Positions 46,201-54,916 of a stretch of 64,000 nucleotides of DNA are shown piece after piece (the first letter of the stretch is position 1; each line of letters opens with the position of its first letter). The translations under genes were made by a program, and so were the position numbers. The DNA comes from Chersky-840 sp963838775. GTDB taxonomy: Bacteria; Actinomycetota; Acidimicrobiia; Acidimicrobiales; UBA8190. The notes beneath the pieces were generated by a model. That model saw only the letters and a list, made by a program, of their open reading frames with translations, made no database searches and was not told the origin of the DNA. The DNA lies in contig CAWISP010000024.1 of assembly GCA_963838775.1 (NCBI GenBank), positions 1 to 64,000 on the forward strand, written 5' to 3'.

Positions 46201-49200
46201 ATGAGCGGGACGGGCCAGCACACGCCCGAACAAGGGGCGATCGAGGGTGTGTTCGTCCTCGGCATGTACGACAGTGGGGGCGATCTGGTGCAATCGCTCC
46301 TCGGTCGTATGGGCCTGCGGTCCCTGGACGACCCCGCCCACGGCAAGGACGATCCTCTCGTCGCTTTCAACGACCGGCTTCTCGAGGCGGCCGGGGGCTC
46401 GAGGGAGCAGCTTCCCGAGGTTGCTCCGGGCGAGGTGGCCCGGATCCTGGACCGGTTTGCCGATGAAGCCACCACGCTGTTTCGAGCCCTCGGTGGGGCG
46501 TCGGGTTCCACGGGAGGCTCACGGCCCTGGGTGTGGGCAGATCCCGCCAACAGTTTCCTGATCCCGTTCTGGGCCCACACCCTCGCCGTCCCTGTCGCCG
46601 TCATCCTCGTGCACCGACGACCGGAAGCTGTCGTGTCGTCAGGGACGGCGCTCGACTTGAGTGACGCCCAAACCCTCGATCAGTGGGACCGATACAACCG
46701 GGCGGCACTGGTGCAGTGCTCGGAACATCCCTCCCTGGTACTGAGCTACGAGGCATTGGTGTCAAAACCGAAGGAGACCATTTTCGAATTGGGCGAATTC
46801 GTCGAACGGTGCGGGCTCTCGATCGCGCCCAACGCCGGGGGAGCGATCGAGCTCGTCGACGGACTGTCAAAGGGGGAAGCAACGCCGTCAGACGAACCAG
46901 CCGTGGACGAAGTGGCCATGAACGCCCAATACAGAGTGCTTGCCGACGTGCTGGTCCAGCTCGACGGAATGCACATCGGCGACCACGCCGGTTCCGACGA
47001 CCCCGGAGCGTTGCTCGAGGCAGTCTCGAGCTTCTACGGGGAGGACTACTACGGAACCTCCTACGACCACAGCGGCGTGCCGTATCGAAGAGGCGAGCAG
47101 CTCTGGGAGGATTTGTTCGGCCGCTTGGCGATCTCCATCGAGGAGACCCTCAGGCCCCGGACCGTGTTGGACATGGGATGTGCCACAGGCATGCTGGTGG
47201 AGGCGCTACGGGATCGAGGAGTCGACGCCCGGGGGATCGACGTCTCCGCCTGGGCGATCGGTCAGGTTCCCGCCGCCCTTCGTCCGTTTTGCAAGGTCGG
47301 CTCGATCACCGACGAGCTGGACGGTGATTACGACCTGATCACCTGCCTTGAAGTCCTCGAGCACCTCCCCCCCTCCCTCGCCTCTGAAGCCGTCGCCAAC
47401 CTGTGCCGCCATTCCGACGCCGTTCTCTTCTCGTCCACCCCGGACGACTTCGACGAGCCGACACACCTCAATGTGGAATCCGGTGGCTACTGGGCACGTT
47501 TGTTCTTTCGCCAGGGATTCGTGCGCGACGTCGATTTCGACGCCTCGTTCCTCGCACCGCACGCCGTGCTCTTTCGACGTCACGACGTCGATGTCGACAC
47601 GTTGATCGACGACTACGAGCGGGGCATATGGAATGTCACCTCGAGGTTGGGAGCCGATCTCCAAGACGTTGTGGCTACCATCGGTGAACTGACCGGGCAG
47701 AACAACGAGCTCGCCCCGCTGGCACGCGAGACCGAGCATCTTCGAGAGGCCCTCAGTGACCTGGAGCGCCGGGGATCAGCCGAAGCGCAGGCGGCGTTCG
47801 AGATGGTGCGCCAGCACGAGGTCAGTGAGCGTCGCCTCGCGGAGTTGCTGCTCCTTCGCGACGCCGAGATCGATGCCATTCATCGTACGAAAGTCTTTCG
47901 GTACACGGCGATGTTGCGCAAGGCGTATGGGCGCGTCCGACGTTCTCGCGAGCCTACCCAGCTCTCCCAACCCTCGAGCCCACGTGCCTATCCCTTCGAC
48001 AGCACCTACGCCGAGTGGGCCGAGGAGTTCGACACGCTCGACGACGTCACCCGGGCCACGATCCGCGATCGCGTGGCCGGGTTGGACCACCAACCCGTCA
48101 TCACGATCATCATGCCCGTCTACAACTCGCCACCCGACTTGTTGCGGGCCGCCATCGACTCCGTACGAGCCCAGCTCTACACGAATTGGGAGCTCTGCAT
48201 CGCCGACGACTGCTCATCGGATACCCACGTCGCTGACATCGTTGCCGACTACGCGGCGACCGACGCCCGCATCAAGGTGACGACTCGGGAGACCAATGGG
48301 CACATTTCGGTGGCCTCCAACTCGGCCTTGTCCATGGCGACCGGCGAGTGGGTCGGCTGTCTGGACCACGACGACATCCTGGCCGAGCACGCCCTGGCGT
48401 TGGTGGCGCTCGCCATCGCCGAGCACCCTGAGGCGGGCATCGTCTACAGCGACGAGGACAAGGTCGATGACGCCGGGGTCCGTCACGGCCCCTACTTCAA
48501 GCCCGATTTCGACCCGCTGTTGCTCCTCGGGCAGAACTACCTCAGCCACCTGTGCCTGTTCCGTCGAGACCTCGTGACCGAGGCCGGGGGATACCGGGAA
48601 GGGTACGAGGGAAGCCAGGACTGGGATCTCACCCTGCGAGTCTCTGAGCTCGTGACCCCGGGTCAGGTGGTCCACATCCCCCACGTCCTGTACCACTGGC
48701 GGGTTCATGCCGGCTCGACGGCGTCCGGGCTCTCTGCCAAGCCGTACGCCGTCGACGCCGGCCGGCGGGCCGTGGTCGATCACCTCACCCGGACCGGTCG
48801 TTCCGCCCGGGTCACGCCGGCACGGATCGGGAGCTCGGGATTCAACCGCGTGTCCTGGGCCGCTCCCGAGACGGCGCCGCTCGTGACGATCATCATCCCC
48901 ACGAGAGACGGTGGCCTCGTGCTGCGACGGTGCGTCGACAGCGTGATGGCCATGACCACGTACCCAAACGTAGAGATCGTCGTGGTGGACAATGCAAGTC
49001 GAGATGTGGACACGCTGCAATACCTGCGCACCCATCAAGGTCGTATCACGGTTATCCGCGATGAGCGACCCTTCAACTTCTCGGCCATCAACAACAATGC
49101 GGTGCGGCGGACTTCCGGCGAGATCATCTGCTTGTTGAACGACGACACCGAGGTGATCGCAGAGGACTGGCTCACGGAGATGGTGGGGCACGTCCTGCAG

Positions 49201-49719
49201 CCCGGGGTCGGCGCTGTGGGGGCAAAGCTCTACTACGACGACGGCCGCGTCCAACATGGAGGGATCGTTCTGGGACTTCATGGGGTCGCGGCCAACTCGT
49301 ACCGTTACTCGGGACGGCTGTCGCCCGGGTACTGCGGGCGACTCCAGCTGGCCCAGCACATGTCGGCCGTCACTGCTGCCTGCATGGTGGTTCGCCGTGA
49401 GGCCTGGGACCAGGTCGGGGGTCTCGACGAGCAGAACCTGCCGGGTGCCTTCAACGATGTGGACTTCTGCCTCCGTCTGCGCCAGAGCGGCTGGGGGGTC
49501 GTGTGGAGCCCCTACGCCGAGCTGTTCCATCACAAACCGATCGGTCGTGGCCCTGACGACGGTGAGCCTCGGGCCGACCAATTCAGCCGCGAATTCAGCT
49601 ACATGCAGAGCCGGTGGGGGCCCGAGGTCTTGCTCTGCGACCCGTACTACAACCCCAACTTGTCGCTCGACGGCGAGGATTTCTCGTTGGCGCGACCACC
49701 TCGAACCTCCTACCGCTGA
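46201..49719 (+). CDS. Four-domain protein: sulfotransferase-like, methyltransferase, two GT2 domains
   Basis: A 1,172-residue cytoplasmic protein. Residues ~15-265 resemble a sulfotransferase fold (GVFVLGMYDSGGDLVQSLLG; VAVILVHRRPEAVVSSGTAL; LVLSYEALVSKPKETIFELG), but the PAPS loop is altered. Residues ~280-450 are a class I methyltransferase (RTVLDMGCATGMLVEALRD, LITCLEVLEHLPP). A coiled linker spans ~490-560. GT2 domain one starts ~630 (ITIIMPVYNSPPDLLRAAID, GCLDHDDILAE); GT2 domain two starts ~893 (VTIIIPTRDGGLVLRRCVDS, CLLNDDTEVIAEDW, FNDVDFCLRLRQ). The frame is open upstream to 45568 but that part is antisense to the DUF2142 gene. Probably builds and decorates a surface polysaccharide. 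Confidence 0.9.
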   Translation: MSGTGQHTPEQGAIEGVFVLGMYDSGGDLVQSLLGRMGLRSLDDPAHGKDDPLVAFNDRLLEAAGGSREQLPEVAPGEVARILDRFADEATTLFRALGGASGSTGGSRPWVWADPANSFLIPFWAHTLAVPVAVILVHRRPEAVVSSGTALDLSDAQTLDQWDRYNRAALVQCSEHPSLVLSYEALVSKPKETIFELGEFVERCGLSIAPNAGGAIELVDGLSKGEATPSDEPAVDEVAMNAQYRVLADVLVQLDGMHIGDHAGSDDPGALLEAVSSFYGEDYYGTSYDHSGVPYRRGEQLWEDLFGRLAISIEETLRPRTVLDMGCATGMLVEALRDRGVDARGIDVSAWAIGQVPAALRPFCKVGSITDELDGDYDLITCLEVLEHLPPSLASEAVANLCRHSDAVLFSSTPDDFDEPTHLNVESGGYWARLFFRQGFVRDVDFDASFLAPHAVLFRRHDVDVDTLIDDYERGIWNVTSRLGADLQDVVATIGELTGQNNELAPLARETEHLREALSDLERRGSAEAQAAFEMVRQHEVSERRLAELLLLRDAEIDAIHRTKVFRYTAMLRKAYGRVRRSREPTQLSQPSSPRAYPFDSTYAEWAEEFDTLDDVTRATIRDRVAGLDHQPVITIIMPVYNSPPDLLRAAIDSVRAQLYTNWELCIADDCSSDTHVADIVADYAATDARIKVTTRETNGHISVASNSALSMATGEWVGCLDHDDILAEHALALVALAIAEHPEAGIVYSDEDKVDDAGVRHGPYFKPDFDPLLLLGQNYLSHLCLFRRDLVTEAGGYREGYEGSQDWDLTLRVSELVTPGQVVHIPHVLYHWRVHAGSTASGLSAKPYAVDAGRRAVVDHLTRTGRSARVTPARIGSSGFNRVSWAAPETAPLVTIIIPTRDGGLVLRRCVDSVMAMTTYPNVEIVVVDNASRDVDTLQYLRTHQGRITVIRDERPFNFSAINNNAVRRTSGEIICLLNDDTEVIAEDWLTEMVGHVLQPGVGAVGAKLYYDDGRVQHGGIVLGLHGVAANSYRYSGRLSPGYCGRLQLAQHMSAVTAACMVVRREAWDQVGGLDEQNLPGAFNDVDFCLRLRQSGWGVVWSPYAELFHHKPIGRGPDDGEPRADQFSREFSYMQSRWGPEVLLCDPYYNPNLSLDGEDFSLARPPRTSYR

Positions 49720-49799
49720 CCATCCGGCGACGGCACTTCGCCCGATGGGGTGTGAACCCAGGTGGCGGGGGGTACCGCCGACCTGCCTAGCATCCTGAT

Positions 49800-50891
49800 G
49801 TGGTGCTCAGCGACCGCGTCCTGATGGGGCCAGGACCTTCCAACCTCTATCCCGAGGTGGTCTCGGCCTTGGTGCGGCCGCTCCTCGGTCACCTCGATCC
49901 GGAGTTCCTCGAGGTCCTCGACGAGACCTGCGACCGTCTCCGAGCCGTGTACCGGACCGACAACGCCCTGACCCTGCCGGTGAGCGGGACGGGCTCGGCG
50001 GGGATGGAAGCGGCCTTCGTGAACGTGGCGGGACCGGGCGACGTCGTCGTCGTGGGTGTCAACGGCTTGTTCGGCGAACGCATGTGTGAGGTGGCGCACC
50101 GCCTCGGGGCGGAGGTGGTGCGGGTCGAGGCCCCGTGGGGCGAGCCCCTCGACCCCGACGCCGTGCTCGGCGCGCACCGTTCCCCGACCGTGATCGCGCT
50201 GGTCCATGCCGAGACCTCGACGGGTGTCCGCAACGACGTCGAGGAGGTGGCGAGGGGGAAAGGCGATGCCCTGCTCCTCGTCGACGCCGTCACCTCGCTC
50301 GGAGGCATCCCCTTCGACGCGGACGGGTGGGGGGTCGATCTGGTCTACAGCGGGACCCAGAAGTGTCTCGGGGTCCCCCCCGGCCTGTCGCCGTTGACGG
50401 TGAGCCCTGCGGCGCGGGCCCGCCTCAAGGACCGGCCGCCGTCGTGGTACTTCGACCTCGGTCTCATCGCCCGCTATGTCGAGGGCGAAGGCGGCCGCAC
50501 GTATCACCACACCGCCCCCGTGTCGATGGTGTTCGCCCTCCACGCCGGTTTGGGCGTGCTGCTCGAGGAGGGTCTCGAGCACGCGTGGGCCCGGCACGGT
50601 GCGTGCGGACGGGCCCTGCAGGCCGGGCTCGAGAAGCTCGGGCTCGGGCTCGTCGCTCCCGCTCATCACCGTCTGCCCCAACTCACCACGGTGTGGGTCC
50701 CCGACGACCTCGGTGTCACCGGTGAAGCCGACGTCCGCACCGCACTGCTGCATCGCTACGGGATCGAGATCGGAGCCGGGGTGGGCCCGCTGGCGGGCCG
50801 GGCGTGGCGCATCGGCTGCATGGGCCACACCGCCCGACTGCGCAACGTCGAGCTGCTCCTGGGCGCGCTCGGGGAGGTGTTGGGAAGATGA
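49800..50891 (+). CDS. Class V aminotransferase (alanine/serine-glyoxylate type)
   Basis: A 363-residue PLP enzyme. MGPGPSNLYPEVVSALVRPL is the typical start of alanine-glyoxylate and serine-glyoxylate aminotransferases. The cofactor region shows LPVSGTGSAGMEAAFVN, HAETSTGVRND, LLLVDAVTSLGGIPFDADGW and the PLP lysine in YSGTQKCLGVPPG. The C-domain has IGAGVGPLAGRAWRIGCMGH. The first codon is GTG at 49800. It overlaps the downstream acetyltransferase by four bases. The amino donor is not resolved by sequence. Confidence 0.9.
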   Translation: MVLSDRVLMGPGPSNLYPEVVSALVRPLLGHLDPEFLEVLDETCDRLRAVYRTDNALTLPVSGTGSAGMEAAFVNVAGPGDVVVVGVNGLFGERMCEVAHRLGAEVVRVEAPWGEPLDPDAVLGAHRSPTVIALVHAETSTGVRNDVEEVARGKGDALLLVDAVTSLGGIPFDADGWGVDLVYSGTQKCLGVPPGLSPLTVSPAARARLKDRPPSWYFDLGLIARYVEGEGGRTYHHTAPVSMVFALHAGLGVLLEEGLEHAWARHGACGRALQAGLEKLGLGLVAPAHHRLPQLTTVWVPDDLGVTGEADVRTALLHRYGIEIGAGVGPLAGRAWRIGCMGHTARLRNVELLLGALGEVLGR

Positions 50892-51508
50892 TCGGCCGGA
50901 CGGCCCGGGCCACGCCGCTCGAGCTCAATGGGGGTCGGATCCGACTCCGGACCCTCAGCGAGGATGACTACGAGGGATGGTTCGAGGTGCGCGCCCGGTG
51001 CCGACGCTGGCTCGTCCCATGGGAGCCCCGTCCCGCCGGAGCGCCACTGACCCCCGAGGACCGCGCCAGCTTCGCCGCCCGGTGCGCGGCACGAGAGCGC
51101 GAGCGGCAGATGGGGAGCGGGTACGGGTTCGGGATCTTCGTGGGGGAGCGGTTCGTCGGAGAGATCACCCTGTCGTCGATCCAGCGGGGTCCGTTCCAAA
51201 ATGCGTTCGTGGGCTACTGGGTGGACGAGGCCATGGCCGGGCAGGGCCTGGCGCCCGAGGCCACCGTGGCGGTCCTGCGATTCGCGTTCGAGGAGCTCGG
51301 CTTGCACCGCGTCGAGATCGCCATCGTGCCGCGCAATCGAGCCAGCCGGAGGGTGGTCGAGAAGCTGAACCTGCGCCAAGAGGGGGTTGCCGTCCGCTAC
51401 CTGGAGATCGACGGGCACTGGGAGGACCACGTTCGCTACGCCATGACCGCAGAGGAGTGGACGGTCCGGGTCGACGCCCTGGCCCGGCAATGGCTCACCC
51501 GGACGTGA
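50888..51508 (+). CDS. GNAT N-acetyltransferase, RimJ/RimL-like
   Basis: A 206-residue acetyltransferase of the RimJ subgroup, which in model bacteria acetylates the N-terminus of ribosomal proteins. Segments: IRLRTLSEDDYEGWFEVRAR, GEITLSSIQRGPFQNAFVGY, the acetyl-CoA loop WVDEAMAGQGLAPEATVAVL and NRASRRVVEKLNLRQEGVA. It is coupled to the aminotransferase gene (atga overlap). Substrate is unknown, and a small-molecule amine is equally possible. Confidence 0.88.
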   Translation: MIGRTARATPLELNGGRIRLRTLSEDDYEGWFEVRARCRRWLVPWEPRPAGAPLTPEDRASFAARCAARERERQMGSGYGFGIFVGERFVGEITLSSIQRGPFQNAFVGYWVDEAMAGQGLAPEATVAVLRFAFEELGLHRVEIAIVPRNRASRRVVEKLNLRQEGVAVRYLEIDGHWEDHVRYAMTAEEWTVRVDALARQWLTRT

Positions 51509-51514
51509 ACGTCG

Positions 51515-52567
51515 TCATCCCTCTGAGCGCACCACCGCGGGGGAGTGACGGAAGAACTGCTCGACGTCCTGGGAGTAGGTGTACGAAGGGGGTGCATCGC
51601 CCACGCTGCGACGGAGCCGCACGGCGCGGATGAAGTTCTCGACGGCGCCGGCCGTGGTGTAGCGACAGGAGAAGCCCGTCTTCCCGATCCGGGTGGTGTC
51701 GACCCCCCTCCCGTAGCGCAGGAGGCTCTCGAGCTCGGGTGGGAACTCGATCAAGCCGAGCCGCACCAGCGGGACGGCGGCGGCGTGGGTGCCCGCCGGG
51801 GAGATCGGCAGAAGGCGGGTGCCGCAGATGGCGGTCACTTCGCTCCAGGGGAGTTTGCCCGCCCCGGCCACGTTGTAGAGGCCTGGGATCCGCTGCCGCG
51901 TGACGTGCTCGAGGCAGCGCACGACATCGTCCTCTTCGACGAATTGCAGGAGGGGGTCATAGCCTGCGATCGCCGGACAGATCGGTCGGGACAGGTTCGT
52001 GCTGATCGGTGTCACGATGTCTGTCCCGAGCACGTTGGCGAATCGCAGGACCGAGACGACCGTGGCGGGATTGTCCTCGGCGAAGTCCCGTACGAACCCC
52101 TCGACCTCGAGCAGGGAGCGCTCGACTCTGGTCCGGGCAGGAGAGGTGCGCGGCATCTCCTCCCGGAACCACGTCGGGTCGGTCGATGCCGAGCCGTAGA
52201 CGAGCGTCGATGACTTCACCACGACCTGACGCACGGGCGAGCCCGACTGGCCCGCGGCGGCCAGGAGGTTCATCGTCCCGATCACGTTGATCTCGTGCAA
52301 TGCCCGGCTCGACACCCGGGTCGAGTCGACGACGAGGAACGTGTGGACGATGGTGTCCACTTGGGTGGCACCCACGATGCGCGACAGGATCGAGTAGGTC
52401 TGGTCGGCTTTGACGAACTCGGTCCGCTCGAGCGGCACGGTGGGTTCCCGGGTCCCCATGCCGAGGATCATCTCGACTTCGGGGTCCGACTCCAGGGCTT
52501 GCGCCATGCGACCGCCCCAGAACGAGTCCAGACCGGTGATCAGGACGCGTCGCCCCACCCGCCTCAC
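51515..52567 (-). CDS. NAD-dependent epimerase/dehydratase family protein (atypical)
   Basis: A 350-residue extended SDR-like protein: RVLITGLDSFWGGRMAQALE for the nucleotide loop, DTIVHTFLVVDSTRVSSR, and VVVKSSTLVYGSASTDPTWF. The usual YxxxK catalytic pair is not evident where expected (RTRVERSLLEVEGFVRDFAE), so it may bind NAD(P) without classical catalysis. It overlaps the acyltransferase gene upstream by four bases, a pairing that suggests lipid rather than nucleotide-sugar metabolism. Confidence 0.8.
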   Translation of the reverse strand: MRRVGRRVLITGLDSFWGGRMAQALESDPEVEMILGMGTREPTVPLERTEFVKADQTYSILSRIVGATQVDTIVHTFLVVDSTRVSSRALHEINVIGTMNLLAAAGQSGSPVRQVVVKSSTLVYGSASTDPTWFREEMPRTSPARTRVERSLLEVEGFVRDFAEDNPATVVSVLRFANVLGTDIVTPISTNLSRPICPAIAGYDPLLQFVEEDDVVRCLEHVTRQRIPGLYNVAGAGKLPWSEVTAICGTRLLPISPAGTHAAAVPLVRLGLIEFPPELESLLRYGRGVDTTRIGKTGFSCRYTTAGAVENFIRAVRLRRSVGDAPPSYTYSQDVEQFFRHSPAVVRSEG

Positions 52568-53487
52568 CCGAACCAGACGCTGCGGCGCTCGCGCAGCATC
52601 TCGTAGATCGTCTCCTGCATGTTGATGCGGATCTTCTCGGCCTCTTCCATGACGCGGCTTTTCGAGTACCGCTCCTGGCCGCTCGGCACGTTGAAGGTCA
52701 CCGGGTCGAGGACGCGTAGCTTGAACTTCGCCGGGAAGTACATCGCCAGCCCGAGTGGGCCGAAGAGCAACATGTTTGCGGTCACGGGGAAGTAGGGAAC
52801 GCCGATGAGCTTGGCCAGGGCGGGGATGCGGAACACGATCGGCATCGACTCCTCGGCACCCACCACGGCGATGGGGATCACCGGGACACCGGCGCGCATG
52901 GCGATCTCGACGAAACCGCCCCGACCGAATCGCCGTAGGCGGTAGCGGTCCGCATAGGTCTTGGAGGGTCCCTTGGTGCCTTCGGGGAAGACCAGTGCGA
53001 GCTGGCCCTGATCACGCAGGAGGCGCAGGGCGTTGTCGGGGTGGGCCGGCACACCGCCCACTCGAGCCCACACCGTCCCCAACCAGGGGACTTCGCGGAA
53101 GAAGAAGTCGGCCATGCCGTAGACGGGCCGACCCCGCTCCACCTCGATGCCGTGCATGATCGTCGGCGCGTCCGACGGGATCGCTCCGGCGTGGTTCGCC
53201 ACCAGGAGCGCACCGCCCGTCTTCGGAATTTTCTCGAGGCCTTCCCACTCCACCCGGAACCAGTTGTTGTAGAGCGGGGCGAAGATGCGGCGGGCGATGG
53301 TGCGGGTGTGCTCGGAGCGTCCCCATTCGTCGACGTCCGACAGCCGTTGCCCGGGACTCGGCATTTCGTCGGATCGAGGGAGTGGGACGAGCGCGGCGCG
53401 TTGCTCGCGCTGTGTTACTTCTCTGCCCGCCGTCACGTGGTCATGGTACCCGTCGCCGCGGGCGGGTCCCGCTGGCGCTCGGGCCAC
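52564..53487 (-). CDS. Lysophospholipid acyltransferase (PlsC-like)
   Basis: Up to 307 residues. The start is uncertain: GTG 53487 gives a leader that looks non-conserved, and ATG 53364 (MPSPGQRLSDVDEWGRSEHT) may be the true start. The acyltransferase core has LLVANHAGAIPSDAPTIMHG (NHx4D catalytic motif), GRPVYGMADFFFREVPWLGT, ALVFPEGTKGPSKTYADRYR and VPVIPIAVVGAEESMPI. It transfers acyl groups to lysophospholipids or a related alcohol at the inner membrane. It is coupled to the SDR-like gene downstream. Confidence 0.88.
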   Translation of the reverse strand: MARAPAGPARGDGYHDHVTAGREVTQREQRAALVPLPRSDEMPSPGQRLSDVDEWGRSEHTRTIARRIFAPLYNNWFRVEWEGLEKIPKTGGALLVANHAGAIPSDAPTIMHGIEVERGRPVYGMADFFFREVPWLGTVWARVGGVPAHPDNALRLLRDQGQLALVFPEGTKGPSKTYADRYRLRRFGRGGFVEIAMRAGVPVIPIAVVGAEESMPIVFRIPALAKLIGVPYFPVTANMLLFGPLGLAMYFPAKFKLRVLDPVTFNVPSGQERYSKSRVMEEAEKIRINMQETIYEMLRERRSVWFG

Positions 53488-53505
53488 CCGATGGGGGCCG
53501 GCGCC

Positions 53506-54795
53506 CTAGGGCTGGGCTGCTCCCACCAGTCCCAGGTACCAAATGGGATCGAATTCGACCACGGTCCCGGAATGGGCGGCCTGGATGATGGTGTCGGCGC
53601 CGTAGGGGCCCGAGCCCACGTACATCACCACGTGGTCGATGCCGGCACCTTCGAGGTCATAGAAGAGCAGGTCGCCCGGCCGGACCTGGCTGAGCGGGAT
53701 ATGGGTGGACTCCTCGTACTGGATGTCCGCGGAGTGCAGCAGGTTCACGCCCGCGGCGCGCCACGCCAGCATGGTGAGCCCCGAGCAGTCCAGGCCGCTG
53801 GTGCTCGCGCCCCCCCATTGGTACGGCACGCCCAGATACCTCTCCGCACCGTTGAGCGCGGCAGCACCGGCGCCACTCGCCGCCTGGGGCGCGCCGGTAC
53901 CGATGACCCCGGTCGACCCGGCGCTGGCGGACGCCTGGTTCGCCGCGTTGGCCGCCTGCTGCGCGGCCGTGGACCCGGCCCCGAACGTCTCGGCAACCTG
54001 CGCCGCCTGCGCCGCCGCGTCGGCCGCCCGTTGCTTTGCCGCTTGACTGGCTGCCACTGCCGCGGCAGCGGCCGCGGCGGCTGCCTGTTGGGCGGCGCGT
54101 TGCGCGACGAGTTGCGCCAGGTGCCCCTTTACCTCGGTGAGCGTGGACTGGGTGGCCGCCGCGGTTGCCTGGGCCTGGTGTTGCGCCGAGCTGACCTGGC
54201 TCGACATGCCCGACGCCTGATCCTGCTGGGCGTGGAGAGCCGACTCTGTCGAGGTGAGCTGCCGTTCACTGGCCTGGAGCTGATCCACCGCGCCGTTGAT
54301 GTTGCCGATCGCCGTCTGCTCGTATTCGTCGTGCAGCGCGCTCGAGTCCGTCGGCGTCGCGAACATCGCGGTCAGCTGACCTGAGGGCGTGTCGAACATG
54401 TAGGCGTTCACCGCGGCGGTCTCGAGGGTGTGCTGCGCGACGGCGTGTTTCCTCCTGGCCACGGCGAGGCGTGCGTCGGTCGATGCCAGCTGGGCATCGA
54501 TCTGCGTCAGGTGGACGGTGGCTTGGTCGTACTGCTCGGAGAGCTGCGCCAACAACTGTTGTTGCTGAGCGAACTGCGCCTCGACCGCGTCGACCTGCGC
54601 CTGGGTCGCGTCGATGGTGCCGGTCGTCGCCGCCGGGCTCGCACCGGCACCCGAGGGGCCGGGAGAGGCGACTGCCGGTGTCGTCGCCATCGAGCCCATG
54701 ACGACGGTCGTCGCCACGAGGAGGGCCACCCGGCGGGCCTTGGACTGCGTCCGGGCGCGACGAAACAGACCAGTCACAACAGTCACTTTGACCAC
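53506..54795 (-). CDS. NlpC/P60 peptidoglycan hydrolase with N-terminal coiled coil (RipA-like)
   Basis: A 429-residue secreted protein: signal peptide VALLVATTVVMGSMATTPAV, long coiled-coil ~45-200 (VDAVEAQFAQQQQLLAQLSE), an Ala/Gln-rich hinge, and a C-terminal NlpC/P60 domain. Catalytic residues are Cys in LDCSGLTMLAWRAAGVNLLH and His in DHVVMYVG; RPGDLLFYD precedes the His. RipA-type enzymes cut between D-Glu and meso-DAP in peptide stems during cell separation, with the coiled coil acting as an autoinhibitory or targeting arm. A second copy lies at 59,983. Confidence 0.93.
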   Translation of the reverse strand: MVKVTVVTGLFRRARTQSKARRVALLVATTVVMGSMATTPAVASPGPSGAGASPAATTGTIDATQAQVDAVEAQFAQQQQLLAQLSEQYDQATVHLTQIDAQLASTDARLAVARRKHAVAQHTLETAAVNAYMFDTPSGQLTAMFATPTDSSALHDEYEQTAIGNINGAVDQLQASERQLTSTESALHAQQDQASGMSSQVSSAQHQAQATAAATQSTLTEVKGHLAQLVAQRAAQQAAAAAAAAAVAASQAAKQRAADAAAQAAQVAETFGAGSTAAQQAANAANQASASAGSTGVIGTGAPQAASGAGAAALNGAERYLGVPYQWGGASTSGLDCSGLTMLAWRAAGVNLLHSADIQYEESTHIPLSQVRPGDLLFYDLEGAGIDHVVMYVGSGPYGADTIIQAAHSGTVVEFDPIWYLGLVGAAQP

Positions 54796-54916
54796 AGTAG
54801 CCAGGGCAGACCCGGGGCGGAAGGGCCCGGGTTCATTTGGCCATTCCTTGATCTTCTGGGGGGCTGCCTCTACCTTGCCTTAGAGGCCGGGGTGCAGAAC
54901 CAGGGCCGAAACAGGC

